Shown in pieces: positions 38,552 to 50,157 of a DNA stretch of 64,000 bases. Source of the stretch: Trichuris trichiura. Its lineage: Eukaryota > Nematoda > Enoplea > Trichinellida > Trichuridae. The position numbers and the translations under genes are program-made. The notes below the pieces were generated by a model. That model had not been told where the DNA came from, did no database searches, and saw only the letters and a list, made by a program, of their open reading frames with translations. Each line of letters begins with the position of its first letter. Position 1 is the first letter of the stretch. Where the stretch lies: positions 496,001 through 560,000 of the forward strand of contig JBAJFE010000012.1 of NCBI GenBank assembly GCA_037903355.1, given 5' to 3'.

Positions 38552-39268
38552 ATGGCGGTGAGAAATATCGTCGCTGGGTTTGAATTAAGAAGAGCTGTTC
38601 ATGATACGCCACTTGCTGGCCGACCGCAATATTTTGACTCTCTAGACAGGAAAAGAAGAATCTTCGAGGCAATCGATCAGACTATGAAGATGTCTACTCG
38701 TAGACTTTTTTGAACGAGGGGTTTCGTGAATCTGGGTGCGACGAATTCCGCGGGGAAAGGTTGTCAAGCCTCATCATCCACAATTGTTGCATAGGCTGGT
38801 GGAATATAACTACGACAGGAGAGTTACACTTTATAAAACGTACCTGGAAAGCATTGAGACGGTGTTGAACGTTGACAAGGTCTTGGAAATTGAAGAAGCG
38901 ATATTCAAACTGAATGATCACATAAGCTGACATGACATCATGCACTGGTCTGGGGCGAACCAGACCTTTGAACGGGAAGCGAACGCCCCTGGTTTTATCA
39001 TCTGGGCAAGAATTTCGTCTGGCCTTGAGCTGGGACCGTCCTTCAACAGAAATGTTCCAGCTAATTCATACCTGAACGTGAACACGGGCAAAGTGGTCCC
39101 GTGCGTGAAGGATATAGATTTAGTGTTCATTCATTTGGGATCTTCGGCTCATTACAGAGTTAACTAAAACGTTCCAAATTCATAGATTGAGAAGGCGCTT
39201 TGATATTACGCTTCCTGGTTTTATCCTGTGGGTTTTCATCGAAAATCAAGTATACACCAAGACAGTTT
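38552..39268 (+). pseudogene. Broken mariner-type transposase
   Basis: Three blocks survive. First, an N-terminal helix-turn-helix linker (AVRNIVAGFE...GRPQYF...STRRL, 38552-38712) ends in a stop. Second, the catalytic region (38765-38930) reads DRRVTLYKTYLESI...EEAIFKLNDHIS, where the usual first catalytic Asp before E-A is replaced by Glu; after another stop it continues HWSGANQ...FIIWARISS...GPSFN...YLN...VVP (38940-39105). Third, near 39216-39262, a shifted frame reads GFILWVFIENQVYTKTV, matching the FFLWGFIKNKVY box near the end of these transposases. At least two stops and one frameshift make it non-functional. The family assignment comes from motif order recalled from mariner-like proteins. 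Confidence 0.75.
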
Positions 39269-39270
39269 GC

Positions 39271-39339
39271 GCTGAAGACGGAAGCAGTGCCTTCTCGAAA
39301 GCTTCGCTCAACAAAACGTTTTCACGGGCTGAACATTCC
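39271..39339 (+). mobile_element. Half-copy of the palindromic family at the mariner 3' end
   Basis: GCTGAAGACGGAAGCAGTGC, then CTTCTCGAAAGCTTCGCTCA and ACGGGCTGAACATTCC, match the right arm of the element at 54.3 kb. It abuts the last recognisable transposase codons, so it may have truncated the transposon. Confidence 0.6.
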
Positions 39340-40344
39340 ATATTTAAACTATGTATGCGCTAAGAAAAGTTATTCCTTGATAATTCTTTAAAAGGCAGCC
39401 GAAGAACTTTTAGTGCGGTGAATGCAGAACTACACAAGCAAGTTTATCGGTTAGCGGTGAGAAAAGTTGAAATTTGTATTGGAGCCCATGGCAGGCAAAC
39501 GGAGTTGTCTTAATCCGTGTTTTTAGTCTTGTTAAGTTTTCCACTCTTGAAATTACATGCGTCAAACTTTGGACGAACAAACCAAAACACGTGGAGGTGC
39601 AGCTCTACGAACAACAGGACGTTGCCTAAACACTGTACCTAATGCCTAGGCACTAAGCAGAAGACAAGTAATAATACTAGGCAGAGTGTGAATCGCATCT
39701 CGGCAGTGGAGACTTTTTAGCTATTGTTATTTATGCCTCCCCAGTTCTGCAATGGCGACAGCTGCGGAGCAAAGTGGGTTGTCTACTCGCTATGCCGTGG
39801 CTTAGGTTAGGTCTGAGCACGGTAGCTGGCAAGGTTCGACGACCAAAGTACCCACTTCCTGTCTGCTGCTTTGTTCCGTCTAAGCCTAAGCCTATGCCAA
39901 GATATAAAGAAAGTATAGTCGGCAAAGTAGCAAAAAAGCAACCCATTTTTCCGTAGATATTGCTAGTGTAGGCTTGCGGGAGCATAGCTGGAAAGCCTCT
40001 CTTTGATACTTTGCTGGCTTGTCCTTTTGCATTCTATGAAATATCAAATAGTAATATATAAAAAATAATAATGTATAAAAAGATGTATTATTTTTAGTCT
40101 CTCATTCTGCTTTGAACAGCCTGGCCATATGGGCCCATATGCGCTGGACATTTTTTCACTATTAATGTGCACTTTCTTCTTGTCATGGTATTCGTTAGTT
40201 TTTTAAGCTAATAGTACTTCAACTTTCACTTGAATAAATACACTGGCATACTGTTTGAAAATTCTTTTTTCACTTGCTATAGATTTATGAGACTTAATCT
40301 TTTCCTATCGCATTCTATGTCCTATAAGTTGCTCATTGTTTTAG
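39340..40344. other. Upstream flank of the SAX-3 exons
   Basis: No supportable gene. A GC-richer patch at 39730-39960 is open on both strands without a recognisable product. If exon 1 at 40345 is not an internal exon, the start codon would lie at 40287 or 40317, where MRLNLFL... and MSYKLLIVL... could serve as a weak signal peptide. Confidence 0.4.
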
Positions 40345-43300
40345 AATTGGAGACGAGCATAGCTGAGCCTGGGCCTCCTATCATCGTTGAACACCCATCC
40401 GACATCATTGTTGCCAAAGGAGATTCGGCTACGTTGACTTGCAAAGCGACTAGCAATCCATCTGTACGCGTGCGCACTATTATTGAAAGGTGTTTTCTTT
40501 CTTACGACCGTAACTTTTCATCTTAGCCAACCGTAGTTTGGTATAAAGACGGCAGTGTGCTTTCTACTTCGAAGGACGAAAGCAGCTCGCATCGTGTTCT
40601 CTTGCCGGATGGTTCCTTGTTCATACTTAAAGTTGCTCAAGGTGACACTGCCGCTTCGAAAATTTGTTCTCGCCCGTAACGTTCGATTGCCTGTCGTGTT
40701 TTTAGGAAAAAGTATCAAATCAGACGCGGGCAAATATTGGTGCATTGCACGCAACGCCTATGGACAAGCGGAAAGTAAACAAGCCAGCTTGAAAATAGCC
40801 CATTTGAGGGATGAGTTCCGCGTCAACCCTAAGGCTGTTCAAGTGGTCACTGGCGGTCAGGCAATGATCGAATGTACCCCGCCAAAGGGCTATCCAGAAC
40901 CGGCAGTTTATTGGAAAAAGGACGGTAGAAATCTCGACCTGAAGGGCAATGCTCGATACGCGGTTAAAAGTGATGGCAATTTGCTAATTTCCAAAGTACA
41001 GAAGGCCGATTCTGGCTTCTACTCTTGCGTTGCCGAGAACATTGCCTCCACAGTGGAGAGCACCGCCGCTCGTTTGAGCGTATATGGTAGTCATGCGCTT
41101 ATTTATTCTCATTGTTAGTTGAAGTTTGAAATTCACTTCAGAAAAGCCGAAAATCGTAACTGCTCCTACGGATCACGCCGTGGACGTGGGATCGAATGCA
41201 ATATTCGTATGTAGGATGTCCGGTGATCCAAACCCTGTAGTATCTTGGAGGAAAAAGGACGGTCGGATGCCAGAAGACCGAGCTAAGGTGCTTGACGACC
41301 ACACCTTAAGCATACGGGAAGTAGTACCCTCTGACGAGGGTGAATACGTGTGCTCAGTACGATCTCTGCCCTGCTGGAACCGTTCTATTCACCTGTTGGC
41401 ATGTTTGCTTTATAGGGGAAAAATCCCGCCGGAAAGGCGGAAGCCTCTGCGAAATTGGTAGTCCAATCGCCGCCATGGTTCGTTGAGCAGCCCAGTGACG
41501 TAGAAGTGAAGGAAGGAAAAGAAGCTGTGCTGCGTTGCGAAGCGAGCGGTAACCCCGCGCCTTCCCAGTTTTGGTCAAAGGAGGGCGTTCAGGTGAGGTT
41601 CATTTGCTTAACGCTATTTTTACTGTAGTAGCGTTTTTAATTGTTTTTAAATTTTTTTTAGCATCTCATGTTTCCCGGCTATAAATCATCTGACGAACGC
41701 ATAGTGGTGAGTCAGGAGGGCTCCTTGATCATACGACAAGTGGCCGCCTCCGACGAAGCTTACTATGTCTGTACAGCCTTAAACGAAGCCGGCTCTAATA
41801 GTGCTAAAGCGATAGTACGCGTAAATCCAGACGGTATAAGTTGTTTACCATTTCAAAGAGCCATATGTCAGCTGAAATTTTCTTGCTCTTCGTAGACGTG
41901 GTCAAGCGTTTGCCGCCTTTAATTTCTCGCGGTCCCGCCAATCAGACTCTGCCTACAGAATCGCTTGTTATTATGCCATGTTCAGTAAAGTCTGTAGGTC
42001 AAAACGTAGACATATTTTGGATGAAAGATTTTGTCCGCGTACATACGGACAGTCGATTTAACATTTTGCCTGGCGGGAATTTGGAGATTCGAGGTTCGTT
42101 TTCGCTTTGCCCGCGCTTCACTTTTTGTCTGCAACTGTGTTTGCAGCTTTGAAAGTAGAAGATACTGGAACGTACATTTGCAAAGCGGAAGGTACAAATG
42201 GTGAAGACCATGTTTATGCATTTCTTCGCGTGGAAGGTATATTTCGCAAGCTTTGTGGTTTCGTCGAAACGTAATAGAAGCTAACTTAAAGCACCTACGA
42301 AAGCAAACGTGGCGTTCGAGCGAATGCCTGAACCGTCGACGTTTCCATCCGCACCTGGCACTCCACAGGCCATCAATGTATCTGACACTACCGTTATGTT
42401 GCGTTGGAATCCCCCTGCTAAGATGGGTGCATCTCCGGTCAACAGCTACCGTATCCAGTATTACAGCCCTGAATTGGGCCGCCGATGGATCAGCGTATTT
42501 GACTTCATCCGCTCTCCATTCCATTTGGTTTCTATGTTGCGGCCGTCATCTGCTTATGTTTTCGTTGTGCGGGCTAGCAACAACCATGGGACCAGTGAGC
42601 CCAGTTCGTTTTCAGCTGTAGTCAGAACAAAGTCTTCGTCTCGTATGCTTACGCTGCGCTTCCTTTCTTAGTGGAATTTTTCATTTCTGTTTTAGTTGTT
42701 CCCGTAACCGCCAGCGGTGTGTCACCTTTTGAACCCGAATTGGTGAGTGATCGGCTGAACGATAGGCAGATCGTTAGGCTATACGAAGCGAAACCGATAA
42801 ACGACACAGCCGTAGAACTCTCGTGGACGGTACGTGTCGTATCTTTCATTTGTAGTTTCCCAATGTATTAGAATAACGTTTCTTAAGCACTTTCGTTACT
42901 CTGAAAGTGTTGTATAAAAAAAAGCATGAACAACATTTAATTTCCCATTGAAGGTATTAATAAGTGCCGCCTTTGTTACGCTGAAAAAGCGTTGCATATG
43001 AGAATCAGTGTTCTGCAATGTCTTCGGTTATATCCTTGTTAAATTTTGTCAGCGTCAGTCAACGCATTCAAAGCAGGTTTTAATAATAGTACCAATTGCT
43101 GCAGCTGTGTTGACTCATCTATTTTCATGATGAGCAGTAACGTTGAGGACGTGAAAAAACTCTTTCACGTTGTTCGAGCTTTTTCATTGCTATTACAGTT
43201 GTGTTTTTGCCTACTCTTCGTCCAACAGAGAATGAAATGGCAATCTAAGAAAGCGGTTGAAATAGATAAATCAATTTATTTTCAGCTTCTCCGTTCGGAG

Positions 43301-45371
43301 GTACCACTAACCAGTTTTTACGTTCGCTGGCAAGCGTCGGATTTCAACCAACAAGGTTGGACGAACGTCAGCGTTTCGACGGGACAAACTGATTGGACAT
43401 TGGTTGTCGGTCAGCTGAACCCGTTCACCACTTACAAATTCTTTGTTACGCCATTTTTTCATTCCATCGAGGGGAATCCTAGCAACATAATGGAAGTTAC
43501 GACCGCTGAAGCCGGTAAACTTTGTTCTCTGCCCAATGTCATTGTAAAAGCACAACGCTGTTTATTTTTGAAGTTCCCAGTGCCCCTCCGCGAGATGTTC
43601 AAGTTCGAATGACGAACCTTACTACTGTGAGGATTTCGTGGAAACCACCTCTGCGTGAGGAAGTGAAGGGTATCTTGCGTGGCTATCAGGTGGTCGTGAT
43701 CGCCAACTACACTTTCATACAACGAAACTTGACGATTAAAAACGAAAAAGCGACTGGCGTAACTTTGTTTTATCTCAAGCCTGGATTTACATATCACATA
43801 CGTGTTGCTGCCTTCACTTCCGCTGGAGTTGGCCAGAAGTATAGCGAAAATGTTGTGGTCATGGACGAAGCAACGTTGAAAAGCCACTTGGCAAGGGACA
43901 GCATGTCAACAGCTAATGGTCGCTTGAAAGCCTTGGTACAGGAGCCATGGTTTATCTCCAGCATCGGGGCTACCTTATGGGCTCTTTTGGTGATTATTGT
44001 TGGGTTGGTTTGGTGGCGCCGCCGTCGACTGTACAATAAGAGCGTGGAGGGTGGCACAACGGGGCCATTCATCAAGATCAATGATGGTTCAGTGTTGAAC
44101 AGCGCACGCGAGGCATTATGGATTGATCCACAGCAGTTCTACGCGGTTAATGGTCCTCATCCTGGCACTGTGTCATTGGCGCCTCTGAGCACTGGCTACT
44201 TGGCTGGATCGCAGTCGCCCAGCTACGGACGGTGCCTGACCAACGATGGTCGTGCCGTGTTGATGAATCTCTCCAATCGGCAACTCGATAAGCCGTACAC
44301 TGAGCTTAGCCAGCTGAATTACGGGCCAGGTAGTCGAGCACCAAGTAATTCTTATTATCATCAAATATTAATGGACGGCGAGTACAACTCTTCTCCCTAC
44401 TATCGCAAGACATCTCCGCCTTCGCCTACACCTTACGCGACCACAACTCTTGTGATGAATGCGCACAGGCAACGGACAGGCCAAATGGGGAACAATGCTG
44501 CTAGCACGTTTGGTGGTCATCGGCATCAAGGTATGCAAATTCCTGAAAGGGAATTAGGGTCTTTAAATACTAAGGAAAGGGATCGTCCGCTGAAGCGAGC
44601 AGGTAGCAGCATGGTTTCCGAATTAACTAGCAACAATAACAGTCCTCCTCATACTGACGTTTCATTCCTTTCTGGGGGAACAAGCAGTGGCAGTAGTGCA
44701 AACAGCCGAAAATGTCGCTCGCAGCAGCCTATTCTACTGGACTTTTTGCCACCGCCGCCCAGCCAGCCGCCTCCTCCTGTCATGGACAATGACGTCACAG
44801 TACCAAGTGCAAGCATAAGTATGCATAGAGGCAATGTTCAAGGCGATCTAGCAGGCCAAATGAAGTATTCGGAAGATATTGAAGGAAGGCATTCTCCCGC
44901 CGATGAACGTCTTTCTCATCCGGCGCAGGCGAATTCGCGACTTCCAAATTCTGATGCTCATCGTCCAGCTTCACATCGCCCTAACCGTGGCCTCGATCAG
45001 GCATTGCTATTCTAAGCCTATTTGGATTGAAATGATGTTTAATGTCTGTTTTGCGTTTTAAGCATTGCAACGGTCCGTCGGGGTGCCATAACGCGTCAGC
45101 TCACGAGAAAGGCCTTAGCGTGCATATTGGACTGGAGGATGGGACTGCCAACGAAGGAGAAACGGACGAAGATGATGATTATCATGAAGATAATGTCACT
45201 GGGCCGGATACGACGTTTCTCCCGAGGCGTTCTTCGTCAGTGTCGCCGGAGAAGCGACGCAGCTTGTTAAACCCTGACGTTTCATTTTCCGGCGGACAAA
45301 CGTCTTTAACTGCGAATACCTCGACTCAAAGAAGTAATTCGGTTGCTTACATTGAATTAGTTAGGGATTAG
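40345..45371 (+). CDS. sax-3: Roundabout/SAX-3 axon-guidance receptor, nearly complete
   Basis: Slit receptor of growth cones and migrating cells. Exons by eye: 40345-40463, 40527-40641, 40706-41086, 41142-41356, 41416-41592, 41662-41833, 41896-42093, 42147-42236, 42292-42642, 42696-42829, 43286-43514, 43574-45000, 45063-45371 (stop TAG). With one base from an upstream exon these sum to exactly 1306 codons with no stop. Domains in order: Ig1 ([15 protein letters not shown]...WYKDG), Ig2 (WKKDG), Ig3 (WRKKDGRMP), Ig4, Ig5, FN3 at 42335-42640, 42760-43510 and 43574-43870, membrane segment at 43948-44017 followed by RRRR. The cytoplasmic tail has PTPYATT (44425-44445, the Abl-target tyrosine motif) and [11 protein letters not shown] (44746-44778, Ena-binding), then an acidic stretch. 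All introns but one are 53-69 bp; intron 10 is 456 bp. The last intron uses a GC donor. A signal peptide is not clear: exon 1 looks internal (acceptor TTGTTTTAG), so the N-terminus lies upstream. About 1305 residues, close to C. elegans SAX-3 as I recall it. Confidence 0.93.
45001..45062 (+). other. Last SAX-3 intron with a non-canonical GC donor
   Basis: Exon 12 reads in frame to CAG at 45000 and then GCATTG, soon reaching a stop (TAA at 45013). Exon 13 is clearly coding in phase 0 from 45063 after TTTTAAG. Candidate GT donors at 44963 and 44987 would give the wrong phase. CAG|GCATTG with the AG at 45061-45062 joins the two exons exactly in frame, giving a 62-bp intron of the same size as its neighbours. 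Confidence 0.7.
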
Positions 45372-46398
45372 GGGTCGAGAAACTTCGTTGCCTTGAGCTG
45401 TCGAGTAGAGCTGTAGAGCGATGCTGTCTTACAGAGATTTTAGCATTGCGTCGCTTATCTTTGTTCTGCCGGAAGGTAATCAGCATTTTTAACTTCAAAA
45501 ACTGATTTTTGCCGCGTGACAATGCTGAAGTTGACATTTTCTTAATGATAAAGTGCAGATGTCACCCAGGTTGAGTAACTATGAAGTCTGGATGACTGTA
45601 TTGCACTAGTGTTTCTAACGTCTTTAGTCACTCTTCAGTGAGTCAGCGAAGTTAGAAGTTTGATAATGTAATGTTTAAGTTCTTTGGCAGTAAATTGAAG
45701 GAGTCGTTGTCAACTTATCGACATGCTTGTACCGGCAGCTTAAACGAACGTGCTGGTTGACAGCGAATTCCATCATGTTAATACTTCGAATGCGGGTATT
45801 GTTCTACATTGCTTTTTCAAGTATCAGTTTCCATCAAAGCTGTTTGTAGCGAATGTTTTTCCTTTCCTCTTTTAACAGGACCTGACTTAGATCATTGCAA
45901 ACCTGGCAGCGCTGTGCGATGAGCATAAAGCTATAGTTGTACATCTGTGCGACAAAAAATTATCCGGGAAACGTGTTTCCTGCTGCCCTCTTTAACTCGT
46001 TTGCCGTTTCGGTGATTACTGAAGTGATTTCGCTTCTGAGCTGAGCTAGCTTGAGTTGTCCCTCACTTTGTATTCCTCCTTTTGCAGTTCCATTTTCTCG
46101 CCAAGTAATTGTTTTCTTTGGTCTATTTTAAAAATTTAAGTAACGTTCTTAACAATCGAATATGACTTTACTCTGAACGCTGTTGAAACTTGTTGATAAT
46201 CTCTGCGCTTCGCATTTTCTTCGAATCGAACGCAGTTCGTCAGTGTTATCCGCTGTGATTGGTTTCGACACTTTCAGCGGCTGACGGGAACAAAGGGCTG
46301 ATAGGAACCCAATTTATCACCTGTTCGTAGGTGATTGGGGATGATTTGATGTACAGATAGAGCACACTAATAACTAGTAGTAATAATAGAAGTACCTT
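45372..46398. other. 3' flank of SAX-3
   Basis: No further coding sequence. No AATAAA is seen in the first kilobase after the stop; the first clear one is at 46605-46610, beyond the next palindrome. The transcript may use a variant signal or a long 3' UTR. Confidence 0.4.
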
Positions 46399-46542
46399 AA
46401 TGAAGAAATTTATTACGGATATTTCCCGTTTGTTTTGTATATAAAAACGACTCCGGAGCTTTCGGGTCATTCGAGACCCGAAAGCTCCGGAGTCTTTTTA
46501 TATACAAAACAAACGGGACATATCCGTAGTAAATTTCTTCAT
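46399..46542. mobile_element. 144-bp perfect palindrome of the ATTACGGA family
   Basis: AATGAAGAAATTTATTACGG, ATATTTCCCGTTTGTTTTGT and ACTCCGGAGCTTTCGGGTC are mirrored on the right with one or two mismatches around a central TCGA. The right flank (46544-46575) ATGAAAACATATTGTCCCGT then ACCAAGAAA matches the flank of the copy at 9.5 kb, showing a shared outer sequence beyond the hairpin. Confidence 0.8.
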
Positions 46543-49500
46543 TATGAAAACATATTGTCCCGTACCAAGAAACCACGTTTTCCATAGAGGTACCTTATTC
46601 AAATAATAAAACAGAACAATTATGCCTTCTAGTAAAAGCTAAGAAATTACGATCATCTTTTGAAGAAAGCGATGACGGTGGTAATGAAGTAAGTAATGCG
46701 CGCAGGTATTGTGTCAGACCGTGATCATAAAGCCACGGCCAAGTAGGTGGCAGAGAATTGCTGATGGTTTATGTCCTTCTGCTAAAGGTTTGTGTAAAGC
46801 ATCAGATGTTGTTGCCTCTTTCTGTTATCTCATGAAAGAGTCGTCGCTGCAACGACTGTGATCCTTAGGAGATCATATGTATGACTTTAAGGACGCAGTT
46901 GACATGAGAGTCGTATTTGACAGTTTTTTCCAGCTTCTCTTTAATAATACGTTTAGTTCAAAACTCCGGCTAACTCGGTTGATTGCTCTGTATTGCCAGT
47001 TTTGCATCAGTTCATTTTTCCGTAATTTTTCGCTTGTTAACACTTCGCTGGGATATTCAATGTACTTTTTCACTTCTTCCTCCAATCCATCTCCGCCAAC
47101 TTGTTATGCTGCATGGGTGTGAATTTTCTTAAGTTCTTCGAAGCTTGAGTAACTTTGCGCTTGTTAGCAAGTCATCCATTGCTCCTTTGAACTTTGAACT
47201 ATTGCATTACTAGCAGTGAAAGCTTTGCATCCAGACTGGGGCTCGTATCCAGCGGTGGACGACTGCGGTCAAGTACTGGGTCGGCATGCATAAACTTGAC
47301 AAACCGAGTCATGCTGAGCCTTTGTGAACGACTGAAGCAATTGAAATTCAAATTATGTAACTTTATTTTTTCCATTTTTTATTTTTCTGTCGCAGATAAG
47401 TAAAACTGCGACTGAGTTAAAGTTGCTGCAGGAGTAATTTAACTTTCTACGTATGGGTTTGTCGCAAAGCTAAACAAAGCGATAAGGCTCAGGTTGCGCG
47501 CGGCGAGTATGTGAGCATGTTGTCTCTTTTAGTCGTCAGGTTTTGATGAGCTTTCGGTAGGCTTGGTTGGTTGTCTCTATCGAACAGAATGGCTTTTAAT
47601 GACGCGATAACTTTTTCGATTCGTTTTGTCCTAGTTAGTGAAATATCTAAAATTTGAGTCGTAACTAAATTCTCTTTAGCTGAAATGTCCAATTGTTCTC
47701 TGAATAATGCAGTGCGCAGTTTTTAGCGGTACTGTAGAAATCCCGCGTAAAATTCTCAACTATGCCAATTTTAAGTAGTGATAGGTGAATTCTTAAGTGT
47801 GTTTAAGTTTTCATAAGTGACGCAATGCATTTGTGTCCATTTTATCGGAGTAAATGAAAAAAAATTAACATAATTGAGTGGTATGTACGTCTGTCTTATG
47901 CATTCATGACAAGCCTAACTTCAGTCTATTTTTCTTCTACATTTCTAGTATTCTATTTTTCTCTTCTCTTGCTATATATAGCTTTGGGAGTGTCGTTGAT
48001 GTCTTGACATTCGCAATCAATTGCCATGCCACTTGTTCGCCCAAGATTCCAATGGAAACGCAGTTCCGTCCTACTTTGTTTATTATTTGAGCCTTGTCGC
48101 TTCAACGAACGTTGCTAGGCACGGCATTTTTACGTCATCGTTTTATGAAGAGTATGCATCATAGCCTTGAGTAACTGGTCCCAGTGAGTGACGTCGCATA
48201 AGCTGAATTCATTGGCTAATTCAAGTAGACTTTTCTATTGCTCTTTGTTAGTATGTTGAACTTTCGGTGATGTTTACTTCGTCAGGTGAATGGTTCCATG
48301 TTATCCGCGGGGAAAGTGTTCTTATGTGAAATGTAATCGTTACATCCTTGAATTGTTCAAGTAATCTTACTTCAGAATTTTGAACTGTCCAGCATGCGCT
48401 TGTTGTTTCTACTAGATTGCTAAAAACATTAAACGGCTCATTTTTAACGCTATTCATTAGCATAACGAACATCGCTGAGAACGTAGCAGCAGCGCGTCCA
48501 AACTGTTTTGGAAGTAGGCAGTATGACCTTATCTGAAAGGCACTTCTTTAACAGCCTTGAACCTAAATGTCTTTGATTTTTTGTGGTCTTTTGTCCTAAT
48601 GTATTCTAGTGAAGTTTCAAAACATTATTTTTCTTAACTAGTGCATAAATCGTCATGACTTATTAGCGAACAATCCATTCGAAGGATTGTCCTTTTCCCA
48701 TTGGCTTAATGTTGGTCGTTGCCCAAAGCACTGCCGTGGATAATGCAATTGAAGTATAAAGAATTAATGGAAACCCTTAAGAACGCATGATTTTGGTATG
48801 TTTAAGAATCCCAAAGCGGAACATAAAGAAATAATCAGTTTTTAATGTGAGCAAGAGCATATTATCCGTTTGCGTGGAAAGTTTGGTAATGTTCCTTCAT
48901 ATGTCTTCTGTGTTTCCAGGTGTTAACAGCGCGAACAAAAGCAACCGAAGGCCCATGTCAAGGCACCTTGTTCACCACCGATCAAGCCCAAAGGACGTCG
49001 TGTGAGATATAAACCGTTGCTTCGTTTGCCGCCTGAAAATTCAAGCCAAATCAGAGAATGAATGCTATTACTACTTGCTGCCGTCTTTCAGGCCCTGCTT
49101 AATTTTCGACAATTTCATGTCGTGACAGATCGCCTGATGGCTTGGTTCAATGATTTGTTGACTTTGCTGCCGCTCCGTGGTCTATTCCTTTGTTAATGTT
49201 TTCTTAGGTTAAGTTGTATGTTTACAATAAATTTAATTGTTTCTGCCTGAAGGTTTCTGAGCGTGGCTATATGAAGTCTCCATTCTTTTAAGCCATCAGC
49301 AGCATCGGTGATTTCTCGTTTTGATTATGTTGCAATTGCTACTGTCAGATTGAGTTGTCAAGTACTATTAATACTTGGTTTTGCTTTTTTGTATTGTAAT
49401 TCCTCTTTGTGCAAGAGGCTTCTGGTCGTACCAGTTCTGTAGGTCTACCCGTTCCTACTTAGGCAGCATTAGTCGTATAATTTCGCTAGTTAAGTTTTGG

Positions 49501-49546
49501 CCTTGCTCAGAGCGTCGCCGCAGACTTGTTTTTGACTAAACCCCAA
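46543..49546. other. Unassigned stretch with weak coding signals
   Basis: On the minus strand three open frames read somewhat like protein: 48248-48472 (74 codons), 47489-47726 (about 78 codons, KLRTALFREQLDISAKE...) and 46873-47112 (...EEEVKKYIEYPSEVLTSEKL...). Each ends in a stop, and I found no donor/acceptor set joining them in frame. On plus, a terminal exon is possible at 48941-49024: it follows TGTGTTTCCAG, is open to a stop in two frames, and is followed by AATAAA at 49225-49230. None is strong enough to call a gene. Confidence 0.3.
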
Positions 49547-50157
49547 ATGGTGACTACAGGCAGTGCGTTTCGTCTCGTCCTTCTCATTCTGTCCGGTGCG
49601 TTAGGTCACTTTTGTGCTTGTAGTTTTCTACTTAAGGTTTTCAGTCGCCATTGTTGTGCTGAGCAGCGATAGCTTTTGTGACCACGTTAAGTGTGACTTC
49701 CAGCACGGTAATGGGTGCGGCATTTTTCCCGCTTTCATAAGCGTTCTTCAGGCTCGTTATGCCATTATGCAAATAGCAGGGCAATTGGACCAGAAATTAC
49801 GAAACCATGGATTATTCGTCACGTTCGTATGCACTCGATTGGTGCGAAAAATCAGCGCTCCTGTAAGTAACGTTTCAGTATTCATCTTTTCATGTCGATT
49901 TTCTTCACCCAGGCAACTCGTTCGCCGCAGCTTATCTCAGTGGCAAGGACACCGCCTTGATGGAAACAGCCAAAAAGATGGTGTCTCCAGCAAATATACG
50001 CTTCAAATATTACGAAGCAACCGACGGTGTTCAACTTTTGGTGTGTTGCGGTGATCCAAGACCGGAGGTGTGCCCTTTCAAGTCCAACTTTGGTGTTTCC
50101 CCTGAGGATAAAGACTGGCAAACCGGTATGGCCAAGTGTCCGGCTGGAACAGATAAG
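49547..50157 (+). CDS. Small secreted protein with a MAM-like domain
   Basis: Exons by eye: 49547-49595, 49645-49707, 49752-49862, 49913-50157, joined by introns of 49, 44 and 50 bp, all GT-AG and in frame. The product begins with a signal peptide (MVTTGSAFRLVLLILS then VAIVVLSS). A cysteine-rich domain follows: FCDHVKCDFQHGSLCHYANS, a stretch with KPWIIRH, then CNSFAAAYLSG...ANIRFKYYEATDGVQLLVCC and a tail with DW and CPAGTDK. The CDF-x-x-G-x-LC start and the later pattern recall the MAM-like extracellular domains of small nematode proteins (recalled, not searched). The 3' end is unresolved: AAG at 50157 is followed by a good donor GTAATG. One candidate last exon is 50258-50272 (after ATTTCAG, CTVL then stop), but family members as I remember them continue for about 20 more residues, so the true last exon may be missed or the gene truncated. 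Function unknown; expected to be secreted. Confidence 0.65.

Larger units (their letters stand above)
38144..39268 (+). mobile_element. Decayed mariner/Tc1-type transposon
   Basis: The left end CAGGGTGGGCCAGAAGTAAT at 38144 resembles the terminal repeats of mariner-type elements. The interior from about 38552 translates, with frameshifts and stops, into recognisable transposase blocks in the correct order (see the transposase entry). The element is interrupted by a 120-bp palindrome at 38223-38342 and its right end is cut by another palindrome-family half-copy at 39271; no right terminal repeat is visible. Confidence 0.75.

Noticed and set aside
43046..43285. Open frame upstream of the FN3 block in sax-3, possible extra exon
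   Set aside because: The 10th and 11th exons join in phase 0 without it, and the sequence is low-complexity with no FN3 residues; treated as intron.
49614..50054. A single-exon reading of 146 codons in the MAM-like locus
   Set aside because: It reads through two introns and changes to the wrong frame after 49707; the spliced model recovers the CDF-x-x-G-x-LC motif and the FAAAYLSG region in one frame.
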